From Multifurca ochricompacta (taxonomy: Eukaryota > Basidiomycota > Agaricomycetes > Russulales > Russulaceae), in NCBI GenBank assembly GCA_022496185.1, contig WTXG01000139.1, positions 32,544 to 96,543 on the forward strand: a stretch of 64,000 nucleotides of DNA, read 5' to 3'. Numbering within the stretch: position 1 is the stretch's first letter; each line of letters begins with the position of its first letter. The notes beneath the pieces are model-generated. The model had not been told where the DNA came from, did no database searches, and worked only from the letters and a program-made list of their open reading frames with translations. A program made the position numbers and the translations under genes. Shown here in pieces: positions 45,283 through 55,435 of this stretch.

Positions 45283-46612
45283 TTAATTCACCCCGTTTTC
45301 GTGTGTTACATCGTCCGTGTCGTGCTGTCGTTTTGTTGTTACGTCGTGCCACGTTCTCCTGTCATCATCATCGTCATCGGCGTCAACATCAACGTCAATG
45401 TTGTGAACGTCACGACCACCACGACCACGACCACGAACGCTAGGCGAAGCCTGTACCCTCATACGCTGATGCATCTCCACAATATCTCCAGGGGTCATAC
45501 AAATGAGCGCATCGAGCGCCGCATCGTATTCTCGTTCACAATGTCCGACGAGTTCCACATATGCCGCACTTAGAGGGTACGTCGCCACGCGCGTACCTTC
45601 ATCTACCTCTCGCTTCCGAAGTCTTTAAAAGCACAACGAATCAATTTAAAAAAAAGACATGGAGGGGGGTGGGGGGTGGGGAAAACTCACAGACACATTC
45701 GACATTGTAGTCTCTCTCCCACTGTCTCGTATACCAGCTGAATATGTCGTATCCCGATCTTGCGCGACGGTGGGGTAGTAGGGGTAGGGGCCATCGTCAT
45801 CTTTGATTTATCATCTCCGAGTTCAACCTCCCGCTTCTTTTCTTCTTCACCTTGTACTGCTACAGGACAGGGTGACGAGGACCGCAACTGCTCCTGCTCC
45901 TGCTCCTGCAGCAGCCATTCTCGTGGTGGTGACAATGTGGAATCTTCGTCGTTAACGGACACCACCACTACCTCCTCCTCCAACAGGCTCCACTATACTT
46001 TGCGCCTCTGAAACATCGGGTGCAGGTGCAAATGCAGACGGAGACAAAATAATAGGGGCAGGTTCGGACGCAGGTGGAGGAGGTGATGAGGGCGGTGATG
46101 GCAGTGGTAGTGGTGGTAGTTTAATAGTGGTGGGGACATAATTCTACGCCGCTTCGGCGCACTCTCTCCATCCACCAGAGATTCTTCAGCCTCTCGTTCA
46201 CGTCTTAACTCACGAGGTTTTTCCGCTGCCGAGGAATACGAAGACTGCCCCGTCGCTGTCGGTGCTGGTGCTGGTGCTGGTGGAGCTATTGGGACATGGA
46301 CCTCAATCGTTCGCATTGCGGGGGAGGAGGAAGAAGAGGTTGTCGTTGTTGTTGTTGTGATTGAGGCTGAGACCGAGATTGCGATTGCGATTGTGATTTC
46401 GACTGAGATTGAGATGGTGTTGATGCGGACGAAGGTGCGGAGGAGGAAGAAGAGGAGGCGGAGGACGGAGGCGGAAGAGCTATTTGCGATCATGGGGACA
46501 GTTGCGCTTGCGCTTGCGATTGAGGTTGACTCAGGCTCAGGAGGATCGCGGGATTCTCGTCTGCGTCCCTATCCCTATTGCAGTCCCAATCGCGACGCCA
46601 GGAGCTGGTAGC
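45283..46612 (-). pseudogene. Inverted, internally deleted copy of the poly-Q coiled-coil gene
   Basis: On the minus strand the sequence follows 62250-62515 of the plus-strand gene at 61230 (Ser/Gln-rich tract), jumps to its 63325 (SSSSPATRTTEVHVP-like) and follows it to the exon end LQCRMCL. Beyond that it contains a last exon not present in the window for the other copy: RKREVDEGT..ATYPLSAAYV and CEREYDAALDAL, ending in an Asp-rich tail with the stop at 45283. About 800 bases holding the coiled coil are missing, and the join lies in the CAA repeat. The sequence is otherwise very similar. It has no proper N-terminus here, so I regard it as a pseudogene. Confidence 0.75.
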
Positions 46613-46639
46613 AAATCAAAGTAGGCCAGACCAGATCAG

Positions 46640-46855
46640 AGGTGACTGGACTTGCCAGTGCAAGATGGACTTAAGTGGACATCGTTTTGTTATGATTAAA
46701 GAAAAAATCCTTATGACTATAGCACAGCACATTCTTTACAGTATTTAAGGACATTATTTCTGTGTTGTACACTTCAGTTTTGACCATTAACAACTGAATC
46801 ATTTAGGTAGCATTTATCTCCTCAGCTAAATCTCCATTCCCACAACCCTTTGGTT
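46640..46855 (+). repeat. Diverged copia-LTR-like remnant
   Basis: ACAGTATTTAAGGA, CACTTCAGTTTTGACCA.TAACAACTGAA and the following TAGGTAGC resemble the middle of the 403-bp copia LTR in order and orientation. Similar but inverse words occur at about 18690-18780, 20700-20790 and 33715-33770. Boundaries are not clear. Confidence 0.4.
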
Positions 46856-46882
46856 CCAGTTGCAAAGTCTATACCCATACCC

Positions 46883-47533
46883 ATGGCAGCAGCATCAGCC
46901 CTGGCCTCAGCGAGTGATCCTTTCTACCCCGCGCTCGCCCCAGGACCTCCTACCACCTCGCAGTGTGAGTTCGCACACGGTCTTTTTTTTTGACTTCCTT
47001 GAACCCGATTGAACCCCACGAATTCTTTTCTCTCTCTTTCAGTTCCTAGTCCTGGCTGTGCCGCACCTCCATCCCCACTGCCTCCATCCCCACCCTCACT
47101 TTCATTCTCTCACTCTCTTCCTCCATCTTCACCCCCCGTCTCGCGCCCACCACCCACACCATACCACCACACCACCACCCGACCCCGGCTTACTCTTCCC
47201 CATCCGTATCGGGATCCGCATCATCAGGATCCCTCTATCACCCCTTTATGGAAAGTCATTACAATTCCAACCCCCCCCTCCCCCCTCCAAACGCGTCCTG
47301 TTCTCTATCTCATCCCAGTGCGAAGATCCCACCTGAAGCCCCACCGCCACCTCCCTTCGTTGCCACCAATTGCTGGGGGAATCCAGCAAATGGTGATCAC
47401 GGTCATGGTTATGGTACCACCCCCCATGGATGGATATGATGGCGTAGAGGATTATGATTCGGATGACGAGGACGGTGGAGATGACAACGCCGGACGAGAC
47501 TCTGGGGCAAGAAATGAAGATTACATGGGCTAG
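46883..47533 (+). CDS. Proline/serine-rich protein, unrecognised, probably degraded
   Basis: ATG 46883 starts MAAASALASASDPFYPAL. A GTGAGT donor near 46964 and a TTTCAG acceptor at 47041 give a short intron, then a Pro/Ser/His-rich region. Two frames look coding-like in different places (SLYHPFMESHYNSNPPLPPP in one, an acidic GVEDYDSDDEDGGDD in another), so the reading has probably shifted. The acidic part is repeated at 52837-52900. It could be the N-terminal part of a disordered regulatory protein; no domain is visible. Confidence 0.35.
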
Positions 47534-48900
47534 AGGTCACCCGCAAGTGCCCCCATAAGAGGAAGACAGAGTGAGTTTTTTATTCGCCCCCCTCCACCTT
47601 CGTTGTTGTTGCGTTGCGTCGAACAAAAAACAAACCCTCCAAACTCGCAACATTCCAATCCATGACTGACTCCGATCAGGGCGTCCACGCCCACCCAGAA
47701 GACAGACGACTTCAGGGTTGATGCGCCCGGTAATCAACCAGCAATAGCAACAACAACAGTAACAACAACAACAGCAGCAGCAGCAGCAACAGCCGCCAAC
47801 TAAGGTTCCATGTATGTTATTTAAATATCTCATTCCGAGCGCCGTAGCGATACAGTTGAGAGGTTGTTGCTCTAATTAACACATGTGGTCAGTAAGAAGC
47901 ATGCACGCATGCATCAAGTTCCCTTCTCTCCCTCCTCCCTCCTACGCCTTTTATTATTTTGGCACCGGCTGGCATGTTCATTTTTTTTTATCAGGGAGGC
48001 AATCAACAGAGGCATTCTCCCGGGGTCTCGTCGTTGATCATGTATTTCAGACTATTCCATCATCACGACACGAGATTCAGGGCAAGTTTCTTTTTCTTTG
48101 GTTTATTCTTTTATTATTGAAGTGGCGTGTTGCGAAACCGTTGTCCAAGGGGCTTTCACCTCGCACCGCATGGGCGGCTCGCTCGTACAACACGGACGGG
48201 CCACCGTGTATCAGATTTATTTGTTGTGTATAAGAGATGGGCAGCCAGGATTTGCATGCCCTAAATCACGTGAAATGACCCCTGAGGCTGACTCGAGTGA
48301 GAGTGACGCTTACCATCGAACAACGAACGATCATCGAGTCGTCATGTCAAAGCGCCCTCTTTCTCATTCTCCCCCCCCCGCAGCAAAGCATGCCAGGCAA
48401 GAACACCAGGACCCGATTCCCTCTTCTTCAATGGATGTCGATCAAGAAGCATCTTCATCTTTAAATTCGCCCAATCGCCTCCCTGTGGAACGCCTCAATT
48501 ATTTTATGAAACATTTGCGGTCTGACATTGGACCAGATATATCAGACCAGGAGATCGAAAAGAGACTCATAGCAATCTATGCGTACTCTAAGATTGCATA
48601 CGATGGGCTTCCAACTATGTCTGATTTTGTCAGTGAGGGTGTTTTCAAGGAAAATGCTATCAAAAGACAAGACCATTTCTTCAACGTGTTGAGAAGGGCA
48701 ACAAGGGAGGGTGCCACTGAGGATGACCACCAAGCTGTCGTAACTCATCGTCCGTATCTTTTCCTTATCAAATCAATCAATTCACGAACATTTTTCCTTA
48801 GATGTCTTTTGGACTCCACTTCAGCCCATCGATGAGGGTAAGGCCCATGAACTTGCCCCACCCCTATAATCGATTTCTAATCACATTGGATTCCAGCAAC
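47430..48900. repeat. Tandem segmental duplication, unit A (partner 52829-54320)
   Basis: Positions 47434-48900 match 52838-54260 in the same orientation, starting at the acidic-residue tract, through a CAA/CAG tract (47745-47800 against 53160-53215) and the first exon of the NTPase gene. The 3' flank of the gene matches again (51907-52370 against 54463-54805). So the second unit is a whole-gene duplicate that later lost the middle. Confidence 0.8.
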
Positions 48901-51454
48901 CAAGGTTGATACTGGTTTTCGACAACTTGAAGAAGGTGGTAAGTCTATAAGTACTTCAACTCCAAATCTGACCACTCATTTAAATCATATAAGCTGTCGT
49001 GAATTCGTGGAATGCAGAGTTTGTTTACAGAGCACCACTTGAAGCCTGAAAAGGCACATCAAACGCGAACTGGCACTAGGGAAATTATATGCACGATACT
49101 GTTCTATTGTCCAGTCATCTGGGATGGGCAAGTCGCGCCTCATCGATGAGTTGTCCCGAGAGGATTTCCTTATTCCAATCAATCTACGCCCTCACAACAG
49201 CAAAGGTTTGTCTCGTCTTCTTATTTCTTGTCTTAGCTTGCGTAATCGATTTTATAGGATACTTCCCTCCGGACAATCATCTTCGTCAGTTTCTCGCGGG
49301 GCCACAGCAAGACACAGCTTTATTGGCCTATAATCGGGCATACAATTTTCTCCTCGCTTTGTTCCAAGTGACGAAGGACGTTGTTGTATATCAGCTGGAT
49401 CGCCGTTGTGAGGGTGCCCCTGACAGGAATTACCGGATCCGCGCGTTTAGGGAGCTTATGTCAAGCGGTCAGAACCTGAAAAGCGTAGGGAAAGATAGGC
49501 AATTATTTTATGATAGGGTTGTTGCCCTGGCTGGCAGCGTACGTTCGTCATGGGTTGTTCGTACCCTTCATTCATTCTAAATCTTCTGAAGAAGATGATG
49601 GCACAACCCGACGTGGACGTAGACCAATTAATTACTGCGTTTGAAAGCTTTCGAGCTGCAGTGAAGGTTGAAGGTGTAACCACGCGCCGTTCTCCTCGTT
49701 TGGTCGGAGAGCGGGGCGCCGGAGCGCAATCCGCGCACTTGGGCATCGACACAGACATGGACGAGGGCATGCACATCGAAATCTACATCTCATTCGATGA
49801 GGCTCATTCCCTCACAACCCCTTTTGGCGAGCACGACTGGCGGTCTCCTTTTTCTGAACTGTGTCGAGCGCTTCAAATGTTGCGGAAAAGACCTATGTGG
49901 TCCTTTTTTCTTTCCACTACTGGGAAGATCACCCAATTCTCACAGCCACGTTCTGTGGACGCTTCCATTCGTGTCAGACAGGGGGAATTACTAATACCCC
50001 GACCTTACATTTACCTTGGATTTGACCAGCTGATGCTAACTCGGAAGATCTCTAGATACAATACTCTTAAAGACGTCACTTCGTTGGAGTGCATTGCTCA
50101 CATGGGAAGGCCATTGTAAGCCATGTGTTATCCTATCTTGACCTTTTTTTTATTTACATTTTCCAGGTGGGGTACACTTTATGACCATGGCAAGGAAGAA
50201 TATCGCGACCAACTAATTAATTTTGCCATGGAAAAACTATTATGTGGGTCCCCATGCCCAGGCCCCCTGTCGGATGCGCACATATATGCGGTTTTATCCC
50301 AGCGTTTGGCACTGGATATTGACACTTCCCAATTCCTTTTACCATCCGCGACCCCTCTGAATCTGGCAGAAATCGTTCATGAGCAAATTGCAAATCATAT
50401 GCGCGTCTGCATCTCTGTCGGAAAGGGATTCGAGTCTATGCATGGAGTTGCTTCGTCCGAGCCGATCCTCTCAGAGGCCGCTTCTCGTGTCATGAATGAC
50501 GGGCGTGGGTTTAACCTACCTGTGGCACTTGAAAAGGTCTTATTGGGGTTCTCCGTCAGTCAAGGGGCCCGTGGAGAGTTATTGGTCGCCGCCTTGTTCA
50601 CTTGGGCACGCGACCAGGTGGTTAAAAGTAAAGGTGAACCTGGTGACGGGGCGCTCTGTCACTTGTTTACTGTCAAGGAACTGTTCGAGAACCTGTTTCC
50701 TGCATCTGTTTTCAACTGGATTGCGAAGACAAAGCCATCTCTATGTCCGCAGGAAGGCAACGCGAATCAGACACTATTCGAAGATGGATTCAAGGTGGCC
50801 AGGATGCATTTCAATCATTTTATCAAACCATACGAAAGGAAGGCCCTCGCGCGTAAATATCTAATTTGTTTCATGGCACGGGGCGCAGCTGCTTTGGGTG
50901 CCAATTGTCAACCTGGCTTTGATGCAATTTACCCATTTTTGTATGAGGACATCCACCTTGATGTACAGAAACTGGGATTTATCATCGTCCAAGTGAAGAA
51001 TAATGCAAGCATTGGTCCAAATCAATTTAATGAAATGTTCAGGAATATGGATCCCTTGAAATATGAATTACTCGACGCATCAGACAAGAAAAATGGCATA
51101 TTCCCGATTCCGATAATCCGTCTACTCTTCAGCGTTTCTTCTAAAGGTAACCCTAAGGTGGAACACATGACGTATGAATCACCATCAGATGGTGCTCCAG
51201 CTTTGGACAATAACGGACAAGCGCTTTTCATTTCGTACGATTATGTGTGTTCAGGGATCAGTGATGACATCCTGCGACCAGTGGCGGCAGACAGTTCTAA
51301 TACATGGAAAGCAATGGTAAATATGCGGGAGGAGTGGGAAAAGTTTTTTAATGGATCGAATGAACCTGAGATACTTCGTTCGTTACTTCCCGCTACTGGA
51401 ACGAACGAGATTCACAGTGAGTGTTGGTGGAATGATAATGGAGGAGAAATATGA
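48275..51454 (+). CDS. Crinkler/RHS-like P-loop NTPase with C-terminal nuclease domain (frameshift in exon 3)
   Basis: ATG 48275 opens a Ser/Pro-rich, basic N-terminal region (KRPLSHS, AKHAR) and a helical domain (RHFFNVLRRATREG-like, about 48670). After two introns come Walker A, SSGMGKSRLIDEL (49117-49155), then LRQFLAGPQQDTALLAYNRA, a GT-AG intron at about 49540-49590, Walker B, IEIYISFDEAHSL (about 49780), and a sensor-like FFLSTTGKI. After an intron at 50120-50166 comes a long helical part. A PD-(D/E)XK-like nuclease core follows: GANCQPGFDAIY (about 50905) and LGFIIVQVKNN (about 50975). This architecture fits the Crinkler-RHS effector class of Zhang, Burroughs and Aravind, believed to act on host nuclear DNA or in fungal conflict. 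Near 49045 one G is missing relative to the truncated copy, giving TGA before the P-loop. Confidence 0.7.
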
Positions 51455-51906
51455 TGTTGTAGATGACTGTGATCCCCAAGTGTATGGGTGGTATAACTCA
51501 ATAACTCAATATAAAATAATCACTGTTTTGTGTTTTACGTTTACAACTGGCATGCCCACGATTGAATACCTGTTTTTGTTTTCTTCAAGTTTGAACTGAA
51601 ATAGAACATGAATTGTGATTATTATTATGGTGAAAAGGTGGTTGGCAAGATTGAGTCGTAGCATCCCAAGTTGAGCATGAGTTGAGCGAGTGGAGCACAA
51701 GACACCCTGGGATTCCAACGCGACCATACAAAAAATGCAGAGAGGGAAAGGAGGTGGAAGGGTTACTTTACCAGCACCAACCGCGCGATGTCTTCTGGGG
51801 GTTGGCTATATTATAGGGGGGGAGAGAAAGCTTCTCCCGCCGATAATATCACTGAGGGGCGAGGTATTACCCAATCGGCGTACGAACTTGACGAGCTGGA
51901 CGATGT
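51455..51906. other. 3' flank of the NTPase gene, no gene seen
   Basis: The first 150 bases are AT-rich and probably hold the 3' end signals. No reading frame of interest is present. Confidence 0.4.
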
Positions 51907-52370
51907 TTTGTAAATCCGTAGAACCACGTATATATATGTTTTAAGTGTGGGCGAACAAAAGCGATACGATAGGGATGGAAGGATGAGAATTGCTGACCAA
52001 AGTGATCCTCAAATGGTGTGGGTCCAATGGCGGTGGGGCAAGAGGATACATAGATGTCGGGTGCTTGATAGAATAAACGCGACGGGTGAGCAAGGGGGTT
52101 GATCCCGCATAAAGAGAAATGACGAGACGAGACGAGACGAATATGTGTAAAATAGTGTGACGTACGATTGTCCCGCGCGACCAAGGATGATTCAAAAATC
52201 GATACGACGGTGATATACATCTTCCCAGCTCAGGCGAGTCTATAAATCGATACGTCAGAGGTCTCGTAAACGAAACGCACGGAGGTGATACAAGATAATG
52301 CCGTGGGTGAGGGGGGGGAAAGCAAAATACTCGATGATTAATTATAATAAATAAACATTGTAAGAGCATG
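51907..52370. repeat. 3' flank shared with 54463-54805
   Basis: The stretch from TGTAAATCCGTAGAACCACG to the AATTATAATAAATAAACAT words recurs after the truncated second NTPase copy, with a smaller size there. It contains a GACGA pentamer run (about 52123-52140). No coding potential is apparent. Confidence 0.7.
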
Positions 52371-52634
52371 AAACAGCCAGCTATCGCCTCTTCTGAATTT
52401 AGAGCACTTATAATCATTTGCATTCCGGGCCGCATGTCCGTCTATTCCCTACACCAGTTTCGCTACCTCCCCGTCTTAATTGCCAGGTTTTCCCTCTCCG
52501 TCTACATCATAACTAGGTCTCTCTGCAAATATATAAGGGTACATACAATGCTTGTAGTAGACCAGCCAGTGAGCCAACAGAAGCAGAAATCAATCAGCAT
52601 TTCTCTCCCTCTCTATCTTTCTTTTGTGTACTAA
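52371..52634. other. Spacer between the two duplicated units, nothing seen
   Basis: Mixed-composition sequence without recognisable gene or repeat. Confidence 0.35.
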
Positions 52635-52764
52635 AGAATTTCTTGAAAATATTGAGCTCAAGGTCAAACGGAACCAGCAAGCAGTAGATTCGCAACAGTT
52701 CAAAGCACGATTCACCCTCCTCGAAGCCTTAGTTATCTCTGGGACTCCTTCATTGCTCACTTAA
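52635..52764 (+). pseudogene. Possible exon remnant, family unknown
   Basis: A frame without an ATG reads as typical soluble protein (FLENIELKVKRNQQAVDSQQ, then RFTLLEALVISGTPSLL) and ends at TAA 52762-52764. Amino-acid composition is protein-like, unlike the surroundings, but no partner exon was found. Confidence 0.25.
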
Positions 52765-52828
52765 CCTTTCTACCTCTATCGTCTTGGGAACACTTTGCCT
52801 TGCACTCACCGCGGATTGGCTCCGCACA

Positions 52829-54320
52829 ATGGGTATGATGGTGTAGAGGATTATGATTTGGACGACGATGGCGGTGGAGATGACAACGCCAGACGAAACC
52901 TGGGGCAAGAAATGAGGATTACATGCGCGAGAGGTCACCCCCAAGTGCCCCCACAACAGGAAGACAGTGAGTTTTTTTTATTTTTTTATCCCCCCCTTCC
53001 CCATTGTTGTTGTTGCGTTGCACACCCCTCCCCCCTTTTTTTTAAAAAAAAAAACCCCCCTCCAAACTCGCAACCGTCCCAATCCATGACTGACTCCTAT
53101 CAGGGCGTCCACGCCCACCCAGAAGACAGACGACCTCAGGGTTGATCCACCCGGTAATCAACAGCAATAGCAACAACAACATAACAACAACAGCAGCACA
53201 GCAGCAGCAACAGCCGCCAACTAAGGTTCCATGTATGTTATGTAAATATCTCATTCCGAGTGCCGTAGCGATACAGTTGAGAGGTTGTTGCTCTAATTAA
53301 CACATGTGGTCAGTAAGAAGCACGCACGCATGCATCAAGTTCCCTTTCCCCCCCTCCCTCCTACGCCTTTATTTTTTTGGCTCCGGCTGACATGTTCATT
53401 TTTTTATCAGGGAGGCAATCAACAGAGGCATTCTCCCGGGTTCTCGTCGTTGATCATGGATCATGGATGATTCCGTCATCATGACACGAGATTCAGGGCA
53501 AGTTTCTTTTTTTTTGGTTTATTCCTTTGTTATTGAAGTGGCGTGTTTGGGAATACAGGTTTCTCTGAGTTGTGTGTGCGTAATCCTTGTCCAAGGGGCT
53601 TTCACGTCAGATCCAATAACCATTTTGCATGCGCTAAATCACGTGAAATGACCCCTAAGGCTGACTTGAGTGGGGCTTACAATCCAACAAACAACGATCA
53701 CCGAGTGGTCATGCCAAAAAAGCGCCCTCTTTCTCAAAGCTCCCCCCCAGCAAAGCATGCTAGGCGTAAACACCAGGAACCGATCTCCTCTTCTTCAGTG
53801 GATGTCGATCAAGAAGCATCTTCATATTTTACTTCAACCTATTGCCCCTCTTCGGAACGCCTCAAACGTTTTATGAAACTTTTGCGGGCTGTCATTACAC
53901 CAGATGCATCTGACCAGGAGGTTAAAGAGGAGCTCATATCAATATATTGGGGCTTTAGGAATGCATACAGGCTTCGAACTGGTTTTGTCAGTGAGGATGA
54001 TTTCACAAAAAATGTTATACGAAACGAAGAGCATTTCTTCAACGTGTTGAGAAAAGCAGTAACAGAGGGTGCCACTGAGGATGACCACCAAGCTGTCGTA
54101 ACTCATCGTCCGTATCTTTTCCTTATCAAATCAATCAATTCATGAACTTTTTTTCCTTAGTTGTCTTTTGGATTCCATTTCAGGAGGGTAAGGCCCATGA
54201 ACTTGCCCCACCCCCTATAATCAATTTCTAATCGCATTGGGTTCCAGCTACCAAGGTTAAGACTAGTTTTCAAGAACTTAAAGAACGTGGTAAGTCTATA
54301 ACTACTTCAACTTCAAATCT
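52829..54320. repeat. Tandem segmental duplication, unit B
   Basis: This is the same order as unit A: acidic tract, C-rich intron-like stretch, CAA/CAG tract (53160-53215), TCTCATTCCGAG block, and the first exons of the NTPase gene. Many substitutions and indels separate the two units. Confidence 0.8.
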
Positions 54321-54470
54321 GGCCATTCATTCAAATCATATAAGCTATCATAGCTGCATGGAATGCAGAGTATGTTTAAAGTGCACCACTTGAAGGCCTG
54401 AAAAGGCACATCAAATGAGAACCGGAACCCCCTGATTCTAGCTCGACCATATATTGTAAATCCGTAGAAC
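53648..54470 (+). pseudogene. Truncated second copy of the Crinkler/RHS-like gene
   Basis: ATG 53648 opens the same N-terminal region (KKRPLSQ, AKHARRKHQEP, then a helical domain ending HRPYLFLIKSINS). Small exons 2 and 3 follow, up to the LEGLKRHIK stretch. Here the base missing in the first copy is present, but a TAA (in the VY codons) and a TGA follow. The sequence then jumps to the 3' flank at 54463, so the whole NTPase and nuclease part is absent. If expressed it would be the N-terminal domain alone. Confidence 0.7.
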
Positions 54471-54824
54471 TACGTATATATATGTTTTAAGTGTGGGCGA
54501 ACAAAAGCGCTACGATAGGTGGATGAATGGATGAGCATTGCTGACCGAAGTGATCCTCAAAGTGGTGTGGGTCCAATGCCGGTGACGCATGAAGATACAT
54601 AGATGCCGCGTGGTTGATCCCGCATAAAGAGAAATGACGAGACGAGACGAGACGAATATACATCTTCCCCAGCTCAGGCAAATCTATAAATCGATACGTC
54701 AGAGGTCTCGCAAACGCAACGTACGGAGGTGATAAAAATAATGCCGAGGGGGGGGGGGTAGCAAAAAAATCAAGATGATTAATTATAATAAATAAACATA
54801 CTAGGGCAAGAGAGGAATGTAGGC

Positions 54825-55435
54825 ATGCTGACCACCTCCATGCTGGCTGTGCCCGCTCTGAGCTTGTCCAATTGCAGTGTGTTATTGTTCCGCAATGCCC
54901 GGGCGCCAGGCGTCCGCCGGCATGGCGCGGATCCGTGTCGCGTGCGCGGCAGTGAGAGCCGCACCGTTGGAAGAAAGCCGCTACAAGAGGGCCCATGTCG
55001 ATGCCGAGGAAGGAGAGGAGGAACAGGCCGTTGTGTTCCGCGCTATTGTCGGGACCCCCCGTTCGATTGAGTCCTTTTTGGTCGGAAAGAAGAAAGGATA
55101 CAAGAGGGACTAAAAGTCCAAGTTGTTCTTTCAGAACTTGCTCGTCCATGATAGGATCCAGGGTATTGTACATTTCGGTTTTTTTTTATGAAGTTCTTGG
55201 TTTGATGTAGGGGATAAGAAAAAGGATAGGGAGATAAATAAAAATAAAAATAAACAAAAAAAACGCGCGCACCAGATCCGAAAGAGGCAAAGATGTGTTT
55301 CTGTACGTTTTCCTCGACGCTAGACAAGTTAAATTTTGGTGTGACGCCAATCTTGGCGAGGATTTCCGGGTTACGAATGCCCGAAATTTCAATAATCAGC
55401 CCAATCAATAAGCAACACTTGTGATACAGAGCCAT
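54825..55435 (-). CDS. Hypothetical protein, two exons
   Basis: ATG 55435 begins MALYHKCCLLIGLIIEISGI, then PEILAKIGVTPKF and SSVEENVQKHIFASF. An intron (about 55275-55180) leads to MYNTLDPIMDEQVLKEQLGL and LVSFLLSDQKGLNRTG. The first two segments have the composition of a real protein. After about 54990 the translation becomes Cys/Arg/Trp-rich and runs into the duplicated flank at 54805, so the 3' end is probably lost or in another frame. No family recognised. Confidence 0.35.

Noticed and set aside
52120..52145. GAGACGAGACGA run, looked at as a possible CRISPR-like or regulatory array
   Set aside because: It is a short simple-sequence repeat (also at about 54637) without spacers; CRISPR arrays are not expected in a fungal nuclear genome.
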